A DNA stretch of 64,000 nt from Paraburkholderia tuberum STM678 (GCF_902833905.1 NZ_CADFGP010000002.1:186001-250000), one strand, 5' to 3'. Counted from the first letter of the stretch, positions 1 through 9,349 are shown. The notes: generated by a model not told the origin, from the letters alone. Numbers and translations: made by a program.

Positions 1-1
1 C

Positions 2-502
2 GTGCTGACTTCGCAGGAAACGCTGACGCGACTCGCCCAGGAGTCGCTCGACGTGGGCATCGTGGCGCTGCCGCAAGCGCCGCTACGAGGGCTATCGATC
101 GAAACATGGCGCCGCGATCCGGTGGTCGCGTTCATGCCGGCCGGGTGGACGTGTCCAGCTCGCATCACGCCGCAATGGATCGCCGCGAAGCCGCTGATTC
201 TGAACGACGCGACCACACGGCTTTCGCGTTTGACGACGGAATGGTTCAGCGCGGCGGGGCAGCACCCCACGCCGCGCATCCAGCTCAACTACTCGGATGC
301 GATCAAGAGTCTCGTCGCAGCGGGATACGGCGCCGCGCTGCTGCCGCAGGAACCGAGCCGCTCGTCGGCCGACGCGCGCATCGTCACACGGGCGCTGCGC
401 CCTGCGTTATGGCGACAGCTGGGCCTGGCCTTTCGCGCGGGTCCCGTGGAGCGTCCGACTCAGCATGTGCTCGACGTATTGCGGAGTTTGCGGTTGAGCT
501 AG
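2..502 (+). CDS. LysR-type transcriptional regulator, C-terminal part (cut by window edge)
   Basis: The frame is already open at the window edge, so the true start lies upstream and the DNA-binding half is not visible. The ~166 visible residues look like the C-terminal part of a LysR effector-binding domain. An early strand reads LDVGIVALPQAP, a middle segment begins the usual loss-of-discrimination helix (SDAIKSLVAAGYGAALLP), and the chain ends in a short basic helix, RSLRLS. In this family the domain binds a small co-inducer in the cytoplasm and the protein then regulates a nearby operon. Which operon cannot be seen here. The downstream ABC operon is convergent and has its own divergent LysR gene, so this regulator probably acts on genes to the left. 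The family call is firm; the ligand is unknown. Confidence 0.8.
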   Translation: MLTSQETLTRLAQESLDVGIVALPQAPLRGLSIETWRRDPVVAFMPAGWTCPARITPQWIAAKPLILNDATTRLSRLTTEWFSAAGQHPTPRIQLNYSDAIKSLVAAGYGAALLPQEPSRSSADARIVTRALRPALWRQLGLAFRAGPVERPTQHVLDVLRSLRLS

Positions 503-631
503 CGGGGCTGTGTTACGTCGCCGACGCTTTCCGCCTCTCCTCCTCGCGATAAAGCACGAACTCTTCCGCCAACGCTTTTGCAACGGAAGCCCTACGCGTG
601 ATTCAAGGCGGTGTCGCGGCGTACTCAATAC

Positions 632-1402
632 TCAGGTCTCGATCAGGTGCAGAAACTGCCTTACCCGTGGACTGCTGCCTTCACCAAAGAAGGCTTGCGG
701 TGTCGTGTCTTCGGCAACTACGCCGCCGTCCATAAAAACAACCCGATCCGCTACATCTCGCGCAAACCGCACTTCGTGCGTGACGATCAGCATCGTCATG
801 CCCGCTTTGGCAACGTCGCGCATGACGGTCAGGACATCCTCCCGCAGCGCTGGATCGAGAGCAGACGTGGGCTCGTCGAAGAAGATGACCTCTGGATCCA
901 TCGCGAGCGCCCGCGCGATCGCTACGCGCTGCTTCTGACCGCCGGACAGCCGTGCCGGATATTCGTTGGCTTTTGCGGCCAGCCCAACCTGTGTCAGCAG
1001 GTGAATTGCGCGCTCCGACGCTTGCGCACGAGGGACACCCTTGACGCTGACCGGACCTTCCATCACGTTTTCCAGTGCTGTCCTGTGCGGAAAGAGGTTA
1101 AACGACTGGAACACCATCGCGGTGCGCTGGCGGATCGCGCGGATCTTCTTCTGATTCTGGCGTGACGGTTTTGACAAACCGTTGCATTCGACATCAATGC
1201 CGCATACTGTCACGCTGCCGGCATCCGGTACCTCGAGGAAGTTCAGCGAGCGCAGCAGCGTGGTCTTGCCCGACCCGGAGGGACCCATTACAACGACAAC
1301 CTCGCCTTTCGATACGCTGAAATCGACGCCGCGCAAGACATGGTTGTCGCCAAATGCCTTCGAAAGTCCACGGACTTCAATCGTCCTGATATCAGTATTC
1401 AT
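632..1402 (-). CDS. Polar amino-acid ABC transporter, ATP-binding subunit
   Basis: This is the ATPase that powers import of a polar amino acid (possibly cystine) at the cytoplasmic face of the inner membrane. The motifs run in order: Walker A GPSGSGKTT, Q-loop MVFQSFNLFPH, signature LSGGQKQRVAIARAL, Walker B VIFFDEPTSALD and the switch histidine in IVTHE. It is 256 aa, the usual size of the GlnQ/HisP family. I chose the ATG at 1402 because the protein then begins MNTDIRTIEVRGLSKAFG, as family members do; the longer frame upstream is the permease gene read out of frame. The start codon overlaps the permease stop (ATGA), which suggests translational coupling. It is the last gene of a four-gene minus-strand operon. 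Confidence 0.92.
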   Translation of the reverse strand: MNTDIRTIEVRGLSKAFGDNHVLRGVDFSVSKGEVVVVMGPSGSGKTTLLRSLNFLEVPDAGSVTVCGIDVECNGLSKPSRQNQKKIRAIRQRTAMVFQSFNLFPHRTALENVMEGPVSVKGVPRAQASERAIHLLTQVGLAAKANEYPARLSGGQKQRVAIARALAMDPEVIFFDEPTSALDPALREDVLTVMRDVAKAGMTMLIVTHEVRFARDVADRVVFMDGGVVAEDTTPQAFFGEGSSPRVRQFLHLIET

Positions 1403-2049
1403 ACAAAACGCCTCGAAATGCGATTCTCGAGGACGGTCTGGACGATCGTGAGAATCTGGTTGATGCCCCAGTAGATCAGGCCGACCATCAGGAACATTTC
1501 CATGTAGCGGAAGGTGGAGGCGCCGACCTGGTCGGCGACGCGGGTCAGTTCTACCACCGTAATTGTCGAAGCGAGGGATGTATCTTTGATGAGTGCAATC
1601 ATGCGGCTGCCGACAGGCGGAATGGCGATGCGTAGTCCTTGGGGAAGAATAACCCGCGACATGGCTTTCCAGTAACCCATGCCCAGCGACATCGCAGCTT
1701 CCCACTGGCCCTTGTCCACCGCGTTGATGCCGGAACGGAAGTTCTCGCTCAGATACGCGGCCGAAAACAGCGTGAGCGCGAGGAGCGCGGCGGGAACCGG
1801 GTCAAGTGTCAGACCGTACCGGGGCAAACCGAAATAGATCAGCAGTATCTGCACGAGCAGCGGCGTGCCACGGAAGATGGATACATATGCGAATGCGAAG
1901 GCGCGTAGTGCGCCTATGCTGGAGATACGAGCCAAGGCGACAAGCAACCCTAGCGTCGAACCGAGCACAAACGACAACAAACCGAGAAAGAGTGTCATCA
2001 GCACCGCACTCTTTAACAGCGGAAGCGAGCGCATGAAAAGCTCGATCAT
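1399..2049 (-). CDS. Polar amino-acid ABC transporter, permease subunit
   Basis: This is a 216-aa inner-membrane permease of the HisM/GlnP type. It has an N-terminal hydrophobic helix (MIELFMRSLPLLKSAVLMTL) and about five membrane segments. The EAA loop that docks the ATPase is visible as WEAAMSLGMGYWKAMSRVILPQ. Only one permease gene is present, so the importer presumably uses a permease homodimer, as cystine and histidine-like systems can. The start at 2049 lies two bases before the stop of the binding-protein gene (2052), so the genes are tightly packed. The stop overlaps the ATPase start. Substrate cannot be read from the sequence; the neighbouring cystathionine beta-lyase-type gene points to a sulfur amino acid. 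Confidence 0.9.
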   Translation of the reverse strand: MIELFMRSLPLLKSAVLMTLFLGLLSFVLGSTLGLLVALARISSIGALRAFAFAYVSIFRGTPLLVQILLIYFGLPRYGLTLDPVPAALLALTLFSAAYLSENFRSGINAVDKGQWEAAMSLGMGYWKAMSRVILPQGLRIAIPPVGSRMIALIKDTSLASTITVVELTRVADQVGASTFRYMEMFLMVGLIYWGINQILTIVQTVLENRISRRFV

Positions 2050-2051
2050 GA

Positions 2052-2906
2052 CTACTCCTTGTGTGCCTTCGCTTTGGTGATCGTGCCGGCCATATCGTAA
2101 TCTTGCCCGACCCACTTCCTGGCAAGGGCCTCGATCGTCCCGTCAGCCATCATGTCTGCAATCGCCTTATCGACCGCTGCGAGCAGGGCCGGTTGGCCTT
2201 TCTGCAAAGCCGGCGCTGATAGCTGGTAGATCAAGGGTTCGCCCACTTCCTTGACCGGTAAATGGTTGACGTTGGCGTACTTCATGCCGCCGAAGTGCGA
2301 GATGATGACTGCGTCGATACGTCCATTGCCCAGATCGCTGAAGACGAGTCCCCCGTTATCGTACGAACGAATGTCGGAGTCATGCAGGTGTGCTCGTGCC
2401 CAAGTTTCATTGCTCGAGCCAGTGACCACTCCCACTCGCTTGCCTTTAAGGGTTTCCTTGCCCTTAATGTCTGTGTTGCCGGCGGGTACGAAAATGCGGA
2501 AATCCTCCACGCCGTATGGTTCGCCGAAATCAACCTGTTGTTGCCGTTCAGGTGTAGGCGTGAGATCGTTCATCACAAGGTCGTACTTGCCCGTCTTCAA
2601 CCCTTCCACGAAGTTCTTGAACGAATCGGCGACGAATACTACGTTCGGCACGCCAATGCGCTTGCCGACTTCCTTTGCAATTGCAACGTCATAGCCGACA
2701 GGTTGATTGTTTTCGTCAAGCATGCTCCATGGGGGACTACTCTGGGTGTTGGCCACGCGCAATGTGCCATTCGCCTTCACCTGCGCGAGAAGATCCGCTG
2801 CCTGCACAGTAGCGGGTGAACTGAATGCCGCGGAAAGCGTCACGAAACTCGCTACAGTGGCAAAGCGTCTCCATCCATTGATTGATTTCATCTCGTACTC
2901 ACTCAT
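2052..2906 (-). CDS. Amino-acid ABC transporter, periplasmic substrate-binding protein
   Basis: This is a family-3 solute-binding protein of 284 aa that captures an amino acid in the periplasm for the adjacent permease. A signal peptide is clear: basic start, hydrophobic core ATVASFVTLSAAF, and a cleavage-like VQAAD near residue 37. The mature part shows the family's opening strand GTLRVANTQSSPPWSMLDE, the GYDVAIAKEVGKRIG segment and YDLVMNDLTPTPERQQQVDF. A second ATG, five codons in (2891), gives MKSINGWRRFA and is equally plausible as the start. The gene directly follows the PLP-enzyme gene (24 bp gap) and precedes the permease, so it sits inside one operon. Confidence 0.9.
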   Translation of the reverse strand: MSEYEMKSINGWRRFATVASFVTLSAAFSSPATVQAADLLAQVKANGTLRVANTQSSPPWSMLDENNQPVGYDVAIAKEVGKRIGVPNVVFVADSFKNFVEGLKTGKYDLVMNDLTPTPERQQQVDFGEPYGVEDFRIFVPAGNTDIKGKETLKGKRVGVVTGSSNETWARAHLHDSDIRSYDNGGLVFSDLGNGRIDAVIISHFGGMKYANVNHLPVKEVGEPLIYQLSAPALQKGQPALLAAVDKAIADMMADGTIEALARKWVGQDYDMAGTITKAKAHKE

Positions 2907-2929
2907 CCAGGTAAATTGAATTAAAAAAT

Positions 2930-4093
2930 CTACGCAGCGGTTGCCCGGGCGCGTCCGAATGCGTCAAGACCGGCATTCAGATCCGCAAGCAGCATCGCCG
3001 GGTCCTCCAACCCGATCGAAAGGCGCACGATAGGCTGGTCGGTAAGCGGGAACGCACGCTCGGCCTGCAACGGGGCCGGGTAGTAGGCAGCGAGGCTATG
3101 CACGCCTCCCCAGCTCGCCCCGATGGGGAAATACTGGAGCGTATCGAAGAATGCGTTGAACGCGTCCTCCGCCGCGGGCTGGAGGATCAGGGAGAAGAGA
3201 CACCCGCTGCTCGCAAAATCCCGCTTCCAGATGGCATGACCGGCATCGGACGGCAGTGCCGGGAACAGCACCTTGCTCACTTCCGGGTGACGTTCTAGTT
3301 CCCTCGCAATCTGCAGCGTTGAGGCGCTCTGGGCAGCGAAGCGGACCTTCAGGGTTTGCAGGCCGCGCATGACGAGGAAGCAGTCATCAGGGCTGGTCTG
3401 CTGGCCGAGAACGCTCTGCGTCTCGCGCAAGGTCGCGTAGTAATCCGCGTCGTTCATGCTGATGCAGCCCGCCAGTAGATCCGAATGACCACCAAAAAAT
3501 TTCGTCGCGGCTTCGACGCTGAAATCCACACCATGTTCGAGCGGTTTGAAAGCGAGCGGGCTTGCCCAGGTGTTGTCCATCATCGTCAATACGCCGTGAC
3601 GTTTCGCGACTTCGACGATCGCCGGAATGTCGGGCATCTCCATCGTCACCGTCCCCGGCGACTCCATGCAGATCATGCGGGTGTTGGGCTTGATGTACTT
3701 TTGAATCGCAGCCCCGATTGCCGGCGGATACAGTTCGACCTCGACGTTGAAGTGCGCCAGCCACTTATGCGCGAATGTCTTGAGCGCGCCGTAGCAGGCA
3801 GCGGACACCAGCAGGTGATCGCCGCCGCGCACGAAGCCCATCACGGTCGTCATCAGCGCGGATTGACCGGAAGGCGTCACCACGCAATGCGCGCCACCTT
3901 CGAGTTCGGCGATGCGGTGCTCCAGTTCACGAGCCGTTGGCGTTCCGGTGATGCCATAGCTGTAACCGTCCGGTTGCCGCTCCTTGCGGCGCGAAAACTC
4001 GGCCAGAGAATCGAATACAACTGTCGATGCCCGCATGACGGATGGGGACAGGCTGCGGAACGGCTGCGGCGCTTTCTGGGGATTGCTTGTCAT
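2930..4093 (-). CDS. metC: Cystathionine beta-lyase / cystine lyase-type PLP enzyme
   Basis: This is a Cys/Met-metabolism PLP enzyme (fold type I) of 387 aa, cytosolic. The visible landmarks are YSYGITGTPTARELEHRIA (substrate/PLP phosphate region of the neighbouring subunit), TPSGQSALMT, MMDNTWASPL (aspartate contacting the PLP ring) and the Schiff-base lysine in EAATKFFGGHSD. The C-terminal SASWGGVHSL-like stretch (ASWGGVHSLAA) fits MetC rather than the gamma-synthase branch. The family cleaves cystathionine to homocysteine, pyruvate and ammonia, and many members also cleave cystine. It is first in the operon with an amino-acid importer, which suggests use of imported sulfur amino acids as carbon, nitrogen and sulfur sources. 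The symbol marks the family; true substrate is inferred. Confidence 0.85.
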   Translation of the reverse strand: MTSNPQKAPQPFRSLSPSVMRASTVVFDSLAEFSRRKERQPDGYSYGITGTPTARELEHRIAELEGGAHCVVTPSGQSALMTTVMGFVRGGDHLLVSAACYGALKTFAHKWLAHFNVEVELYPPAIGAAIQKYIKPNTRMICMESPGTVTMEMPDIPAIVEVAKRHGVLTMMDNTWASPLAFKPLEHGVDFSVEAATKFFGGHSDLLAGCISMNDADYYATLRETQSVLGQQTSPDDCFLVMRGLQTLKVRFAAQSASTLQIARELERHPEVSKVLFPALPSDAGHAIWKRDFASSGCLFSLILQPAAEDAFNAFFDTLQYFPIGASWGGVHSLAAYYPAPLQAERAFPLTDQPIVRLSIGLEDPAMLLADLNAGLDAFGRARATAA

Positions 4094-4193
4094 GTTGCTC
4101 CCGGCGATGCCTCGTGGTGGATTGATGATCGAAGTTTACTTTTACCCGGGATTGCATCAACATCGGAAATAATTAGCTCAATAAGTATAGGTT

Positions 4194-5108
4194 ATGCGGA
4201 TCAGGGATATCGAAGTGTTCAGGGCGGTCATGAACGCAGGAAGCACGAGCAAGGCGGCGGCCCTGCTCGGCATTTCGCAACCGGCTGTCAGTCAGGCCAT
4301 CAGGCGTCTGGAAACCATGGCGGACTTCGGCCTGTTCGAGCGGATACGCAGCCGGCTCGTTCCCACCCAGGAAGCCGTCGCCCTGATGCGTGAGGTTGAC
4401 CTGTACTTTCGCGGATTTGAGGTCATCGAGCATCGAATCCGTAGTTTGCGCTCCTACGGATTGGGCCGGATGGCGATCGCCTCTCTGCCGGCACTGGGCA
4501 CAGGCTTTCTGCCACGTGTCATTGCGGCGTTCGATGCCCCGTCCAGAAACGTGCAAATTTCGCTACAGGTGATGAGTTCGCGCGAAGTGCATGAGAAGGT
4601 CTCGGCTGGACAGGTGGATTTCGGCCTGATGTCCGACGAGATGTCGATGGCCGGCCTCGAACACTCGGTGTTCGCGCGTATGCGGGCTGTCGCAGTGATG
4701 AACTCGCATCATCCTTTGGCCACGCGTCCTGTCATCGCTGTTGCGGACCTGCCTGAATTTCCTTTCATCGCGCTGAATCCCGAAGACAGCACCAGGCTAC
4801 GCCTGGAAACGCAACTCACGGCACGCGAAATCCGTCTCAAACCGGTCGTCGAGACGCCGTATTCGCACACGATCTGCGAACTGGCGCTCGCGGGAGTCGG
4901 TATAGGAATCGCTCATCCGCTCGTGACGTTGGACTTCGCCGAGCGGGGACTCGTCGTGAAGCCGATCGACATCGAGGTAATGTTCACAGGAGTGCTGGTG
5001 TTTCGCCCTGGTACCCCACTCACGGAAACCGCGAGGCAGTTCATGCGGCACATGAGAATGCAGCTCGAACGTGACCAGAAGGCGCTCAAAAGGGTGCTGG
5101 CGAATTGA
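4194..5108 (+). CDS. LysR-type regulator, divergent from the metC-type/ABC operon
   Basis: This is a full-length LysR regulator of 304 aa. The N-terminal winged helix-turn-helix is plain: MRIRDIEVFRAVMNAGSTSK, then AAALLGISQPAVSQAIRRLE. An effector-binding domain follows from about residue 90. The second half resembles regulators of amino-acid use, with FIALNPEDSTRLRLE and a VGIGIAHPLVTLDFAERGLV segment very like the one in the lysA-linked regulator at 25.8 kb. It is transcribed away from the metC-type gene across a 100-bp gap, the usual layout for a LysR protein that controls its neighbour. Regulation of that operon is therefore inferred. Effector unknown. Confidence 0.88.
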   Translation: MRIRDIEVFRAVMNAGSTSKAAALLGISQPAVSQAIRRLETMADFGLFERIRSRLVPTQEAVALMREVDLYFRGFEVIEHRIRSLRSYGLGRMAIASLPALGTGFLPRVIAAFDAPSRNVQISLQVMSSREVHEKVSAGQVDFGLMSDEMSMAGLEHSVFARMRAVAVMNSHHPLATRPVIAVADLPEFPFIALNPEDSTRLRLETQLTAREIRLKPVVETPYSHTICELALAGVGIGIAHPLVTLDFAERGLVVKPIDIEVMFTGVLVFRPGTPLTETARQFMRHMRMQLERDQKALKRVLAN

Positions 5109-5465
5109 TCGGATAGAAATCGGACACGCTTGATCGCTACATCGCGCCTGGCCTCGTCACGTTCGACACCGCGTTCGAGCGACGGCTCGAACGCGCGCAA
5201 GCGCGAGGTGAACTCGATGCTGCCGGGCGTCCCGCGCTGATCTGCGGGACGCCAGCCAGAACATGGGCCAAAACACCAGCTAAAAAGCAGCCACGCGAGT
5301 GCGATTTGCGCGCGTGTCGTGCCTCCAAAGCTCGAAACAAACTGAAACACGCAGGTTAAGCGCTTTGCGGAATAAAACGGCACACTTGGGCGTTTGCCTG
5401 ATACCAGTAGCGTCGATTTTCAAACAGCTTTCACGGCATTCATCGCCCTCGCGAACGGAACCCCC
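5109..5465. other. Intergenic stretch with a possible coding relic
   Basis: No intact gene was found in these 357 bases. From about 5129 to 5283 the plus strand reads as an open stretch, including FDTAFERRLERAQARGELD. This resembles the C-terminal end of a TetR-family regulator but has no start or upstream domain. It may be a decayed regulator; the resemblance is weak. The remainder, up to the cytochrome gene, holds AT-richer DNA that probably carries the promoter of that gene. Confidence 0.3.
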
Positions 5466-6065
5466 ATGAACACCCAAGCGAATTCCCTGACCGATTCGAC
5501 CGATGCCTCTCGCCCGCCGCGCTATACGCGCACCGCGATGACGCTGCACTGGCTGATCGCGTTGCTGATGTGCGTCAATGTCGTGCTCGCTCTGTCCGCT
5601 GATTCGCTGCCCGACGACTGGGTGCGTCCGGTGATCGACACACACAAATCGATCGGCATCACGGTGCTCGGGCTCGCGCTGCTGCGCATCCTGTGGCGCG
5701 TGTCGCACAAGCCGCCGCCGTTGCCGCGCGAGTTTCCGTCGTGGGAAAAGATTGCCGCGCACCTCGCGCACTTCGCGCTGTATTTGCTGATGATTGCGTT
5801 GCCGCTGTCCGGCTGGCTGCACGATTCCGCTTGGAAAGACGCGGCCACGCATCCGATGCAGTGGTTCGGCCTGTTCCAATGGCCGCGCTTCGGCTATGTG
5901 ATGCATCTCGACCCGACGCTGAAAGAGACGTTGCACGATCGCTTCGGCGCGCTGCATGCGTGGCTCGGTTATGCGCTCTATGCGTTGCTGGCGATGCATA
6001 TCGGCGGCGCGCTCAAGCATGAGTGGCTCGATCGCAAATCGGTGTTGAAGCGCATGACGCCGTGA
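5466..6065 (+). CDS. Cytochrome b561 family protein
   Basis: This is a 199-aa inner-membrane dihaem cytochrome of the bacterial CybB type, expected to pass electrons between quinol and a periplasmic partner such as superoxide. Four hydrophobic segments are visible, around residues 25-45, 60-77, 100-122 and 155-178. Candidate haem-ligand histidines lie in MTLHWLIALL, in DTHKSIGITV, in LAHFALYLL and in the late pair LHAWLGYALYALLAMHIG. The start at 5466 gives a normal N-terminus (MNTQANSLTDSTDASRPPRY); upstream in-frame codons look non-coding. The downstream glycosyltransferase may start inside this gene, so the two may be co-transcribed. No linked partner enzyme is present. Confidence 0.88.
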   Translation: MNTQANSLTDSTDASRPPRYTRTAMTLHWLIALLMCVNVVLALSADSLPDDWVRPVIDTHKSIGITVLGLALLRILWRVSHKPPPLPREFPSWEKIAAHLAHFALYLLMIALPLSGWLHDSAWKDAATHPMQWFGLFQWPRFGYVMHLDPTLKETLHDRFGALHAWLGYALYALLAMHIGGALKHEWLDRKSVLKRMTP

Positions 6066-7594
6066 AGCCGCCGCGTGTTTTTGATGGCGCGAACACAGCT
6101 TCGCCAACTAACCGCAACCCAGTTGAACCTGAAACACTCACCTTGAAGAAGACCCTAGAACAGGCACTCGCTGTCGCGTCGCCGCGCATTCTGCCGCGTC
6201 GCGCGACGCTATCGAGCACGCTGATCCATTCCAGCGTCGTCGTGCTGTGGGCACTGCTGTTCGCGCGAGCATTCTTTCTGCGTGGCGCGCTCGCGTGGTC
6301 GACCGGTATTGCGTATGTCGCATACGACACGTTGCTGCTCGCGTTCGTCACGTGGAAGTCGTTGCCGCTCACGCGCCGCGCGGCGCCGCTCGAAGCCGAC
6401 CACGAACGGCGCGAGTTGCCGGCCATGGGTGTCATCGTCGCGTCGCGTAACGAGGCGGCCGTGTTGCCGGTCACGCTCGCCGCGCTGCTGCGGCAAACGC
6501 ACGGCCCCGCGCAGATCGTGATCGCCGACGACGGCTCCACCGACGCCACCGCCGAGCTGCTCACGCAACGCTTCGGCCTCACGCCCGCCGCCGACGGCGT
6601 GCTGAGCGCGCCGAGCTCGCAGCATCCGAACCTGTTCTGGCTGCGCGTGCCGCACGGCGGCAAGGCCCGCGCGCTGAACGCCGCGATCACCGTGATGACG
6701 ACCGGCACCGTGATGACCGTCGACGCCGACACGATGCTCGACGACGACGCCACCTACGCGATGCGCGCCGCGTTCGCGAGCGAGCCGTCGCTCGTCGCGG
6801 CAGCGGGCATTCTCGTGCCGGTCTGCGGCAAGTCGCTGTCGGGCCGCGTGTTCCAGTGGTTCCAGACCTACGAGTACATGCGCAACTTCATCGCGCGTTT
6901 CGCGTGGATGCGCGCGGACAGCCTGCTGCTGATCTCGGGCGCATTCGCGTCGTTCCGGCGCGATGCGCTCGTCGCGGTCGGCGGCTTCGATCCGCAGTGT
7001 CTGGTCGAGGATTACGAACTGATTCACCGGCTGCGCCGCTATTCGGTGGATCACGAGCTCGGCTGGGACGTGCGCGTGGTCGGCGAAGCGCATGCGCGCA
7101 CCGATGCGCCCGACACCCTCGCAAGCTTTCTGCGCCAGCGCCGCCGCTGGTTCGCGGGCTTCCTGCAGACGCAGTACTGGAACCGCGACATGACCGGCAA
7201 TCCGCGCTACGGTACGCTCGGCATGCTGATGCTGCCGGTCAAGGCGGTCGACACGATGCAGCCGATCTACGGCCTTACGGCATTCGCATTGCTACTCGGT
7301 TTTCTGTTCGGCGGACACGGGGCAATCGTCGTGTCGATCTTCAGCGTGATCGGCCTGAAAACGGCGATCGATCTGGCGTTTTACCTGTGGAGCATCCATC
7401 TCTACCGGCGCTGGACCGGCGAGCGCAGTGGCAACAGTCTCGGCATGGCGATGCTCGCGGCCGTTGCGGAGCCGTTCTCGTTCCAGCTCGCGCGTCACCT
7501 GGGCGCCGCGCTCGGCTGGCTGCATTTTCTGCGCGGCGGCCGCGCGTGGGGCGTGCAACGGCGCTCCGGGCTCGTCGCGGTCGACGAGGATTGA
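6023..7594 (+). CDS. Family-2 glycosyltransferase, membrane-bound (PgaC/NodC-like)
   Basis: This is an inverting, processive-type glycosyltransferase of up to 523 aa. The motifs run in order: nucleotide-binding DDGSTD at ~169-174, metal-binding VDADT at ~233-237, the acceptor-site ED at ~329-330 and QRRRW at ~372-376. The last is the hallmark of enzymes that build beta-linked polysaccharides such as cellulose, hyaluronan or poly-GlcNAc. Hydrophobic segments lie before the domain (~68-110) and after it (~400-450), so the active site faces the cytoplasm. The start is uncertain. The first ATG (6023) overlaps the cytochrome gene by 43 bases; a TTG at 6143 gives a tighter N-terminus. No polymer-export or modifying genes are next to it, so the product is unknown. 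Confidence 0.85.
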   Translation: MARSQIGVEAHDAVKPPRVFDGANTASPTNRNPVEPETLTLKKTLEQALAVASPRILPRRATLSSTLIHSSVVVLWALLFARAFFLRGALAWSTGIAYVAYDTLLLAFVTWKSLPLTRRAAPLEADHERRELPAMGVIVASRNEAAVLPVTLAALLRQTHGPAQIVIADDGSTDATAELLTQRFGLTPAADGVLSAPSSQHPNLFWLRVPHGGKARALNAAITVMTTGTVMTVDADTMLDDDATYAMRAAFASEPSLVAAAGILVPVCGKSLSGRVFQWFQTYEYMRNFIARFAWMRADSLLLISGAFASFRRDALVAVGGFDPQCLVEDYELIHRLRRYSVDHELGWDVRVVGEAHARTDAPDTLASFLRQRRRWFAGFLQTQYWNRDMTGNPRYGTLGMLMLPVKAVDTMQPIYGLTAFALLLGFLFGGHGAIVVSIFSVIGLKTAIDLAFYLWSIHLYRRWTGERSGNSLGMAMLAAVAEPFSFQLARHLGAALGWLHFLRGGRAWGVQRRSGLVAVDED

Positions 7595-7807
7595 GCAGCT
7601 CGAAGTGCAGGTCAATGTTTCCGTAGGGCGGGTGTGGTAAAGGAAGCTCGTCACCCTGATGCGCGCTGCCGCGCAATGTGTGCTGCGATGCATCGCGCAT
7701 GCCGGCGAAAGTGCCATGCGGCGGCTGCATCAAGTAGACTGATGAAGATGCCGCACTGCCCTGCAGCGCGGCAACCTTCCATCCGCTGGTGCACGGAGGC
7801 TTGACCT

Positions 7808-8998
7808 ATGCATGCAGTTCCCCCGCTCGAACAGGAACAGGAATCCGCAGGCGCAACGCTCGCTGCCGCGCCTGCTCAAGCCACTCACGAGGCGCCGGTG
7901 CGCGATCTGCGCCGCGTCGCCATTCATCCGGATTACTGGTACCCACTCGCGTGGTCGCATGAAGTGAAGCGCGGCAAGACGCTCGGCGTGACCTTCGCCG
8001 GCGATCCGATCGTGCTCGCGCGCACCGGGAGCGGCAAAGTGTTCGCGCTGGAAGATCGCTGCGCGCATCGGCAGGTGCCGCTGCATCAGGGCGTGGTCGA
8101 CGGCGAATCGATTCGCTGCGGCTATCACGGCTGGACCTACGACTGCTCGGGCAAGTGCATCGACGTGCCGTACCTAGGCCGCGAGCGTCTACCGAACGGT
8201 GTGCGCTCGTATCCGTGTCAGGAAGTGGAGGGGCTGATCTTCGTGTTTCCCGGCGACGCCGCGCTCGCGCAGGAGCGGCCGTTGCCGGGCTTTCGCTCGG
8301 TGTCCGACCCGAAGTACAAGACGCGCCGCTTCGGCCGTCCGGTCAAGTGTCATTATTCGTTCATGCACGAGAACCTGATGGACATGAATCATCAGTTCCT
8401 GCATCGCCGCCAGATGGGGCGCATGCGCGCGCGTTCGCTCGGGCGGCGGCGCGGTGAGGGCTGGGTCGAGGTCGACTACACGTTTGCGCGCATGGAGGGG
8501 CAGCAGCCGCTAGGCGAGGCGATGGTGTTCGGCGAGAGGCGCAAGACCGGTGGCTCCGGCGACAAAGACGTCATGACGATCCGCACCGAATACCCGTTCC
8601 AGACGCTGCAAATCCGCAACGACGAGCAGACGCTGGTGATGGACCTGTGGATCGTCTATGTGCCGCTCGACCGCGAGCAGCGCACCAACCGAACGTTCGG
8701 GCTGCTGTCGATCCGCAAGCCCGGCATTCCGGGTGTGATGAATCTCGCATGGCCGCTGCTGGTGTGGTTCACCGAACGCATTTTCAAGGAGGATCGCGAG
8801 ATCGTCGAGGCGGAGCAGCGCGCCCACGATTCGCAGGGAGCGGACTGGAATCACGAGGTGTTCCCGGTCATCAACGACTTGCGCGCGCTGCTGCGCGAGT
8901 GCGGCGCGCCGGACCAGGTGGTCGGCGCGGGCACTGGCGATACGGCGGTGATCCGTTTCTGGGATTCGCGTCACGGCGATCCGCTCGCCAAGACCTGA
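7808..8998 (+). CDS. Rieske non-haem iron oxygenase, large (oxygenase) subunit
   Basis: This is an aromatic-ring-hydroxylating-type oxygenase of 396 aa. The Rieske [2Fe-2S] ligands are seen as CAH (C85, H87) and CGYH (C104, H107). The mononuclear iron site follows as NLMDMNHQFLH (D192, H195, H199). This is the PobA/VanA/pheophorbide-oxygenase-like branch, in which one polypeptide works with a separate reductase. No reductase or small subunit gene lies nearby, so electrons must come from elsewhere. The C-terminal half has a hydrophobic patch (VMNLAWPLLVWFTERIF), as in members acting on greasy substrates. The gene stands alone in its direction, 213 bp after the glycosyltransferase. Substrate not identifiable. 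Confidence 0.88.
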   Translation: MHAVPPLEQEQESAGATLAAAPAQATHEAPVRDLRRVAIHPDYWYPLAWSHEVKRGKTLGVTFAGDPIVLARTGSGKVFALEDRCAHRQVPLHQGVVDGESIRCGYHGWTYDCSGKCIDVPYLGRERLPNGVRSYPCQEVEGLIFVFPGDAALAQERPLPGFRSVSDPKYKTRRFGRPVKCHYSFMHENLMDMNHQFLHRRQMGRMRARSLGRRRGEGWVEVDYTFARMEGQQPLGEAMVFGERRKTGGSGDKDVMTIRTEYPFQTLQIRNDEQTLVMDLWIVYVPLDREQRTNRTFGLLSIRKPGIPGVMNLAWPLLVWFTERIFKEDREIVEAEQRAHDSQGADWNHEVFPVINDLRALLRECGAPDQVVGAGTGDTAVIRFWDSRHGDPLAKT

Positions 8999-9223
8999 GC
9001 GCGGCGCGGCGCGGATGTGTTCACCGGCGCCGCGCACCCCGTCCCGCCACGGCTTTCCCCCTCGCCTGGAATTAATCCATCTCCCCACGGTAGACAATGC
9101 GCGGCGCGCGAGCGGCGATAATATCGCCCGGTACTTTGATTGCGCGCGAGTTTGCGCCAATCGACATTCGTCGCGTCCGCACCCGTGTACCATTGCGCTT
9201 TTTCCGAACTTCAAGACTCGCTC

Positions 9224-9349
9224 GTGACCTCGCAACAAACCCCCACCAACTCGCGTAAATCCCTCACTTTGCTGCAGTTGCTTGGCCTGATCGGCGCCGC
9301 TGGCCTGATCGCCTCGATCGCGCTGAATCTGCTGGTCCACGCGCACTGA
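9224..9349 (+). CDS. Small single-pass membrane protein, 41 aa
   Basis: This is a short frame with a GTG start at 9224. It encodes a polar N-terminus (VTSQQTPTNSRKS) followed by one strongly hydrophobic helix (LLQLLGLIGAAGLIASIALN) and a short tail ending LLVHAH. Composition is that of a real small inner-membrane protein: a polar, positively charged cytoplasmic end, then one membrane span. It sits 70 bp before the rubredoxin-like gene on the same strand, separated by a GC-rich hairpin. No family was recognised; function unknown. The longer frame beginning at 9140 is less likely because its extra residues look like untranslated sequence. Confidence 0.5.
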   Translation: MTSQQTPTNSRKSLTLLQLLGLIGAAGLIASIALNLLVHAH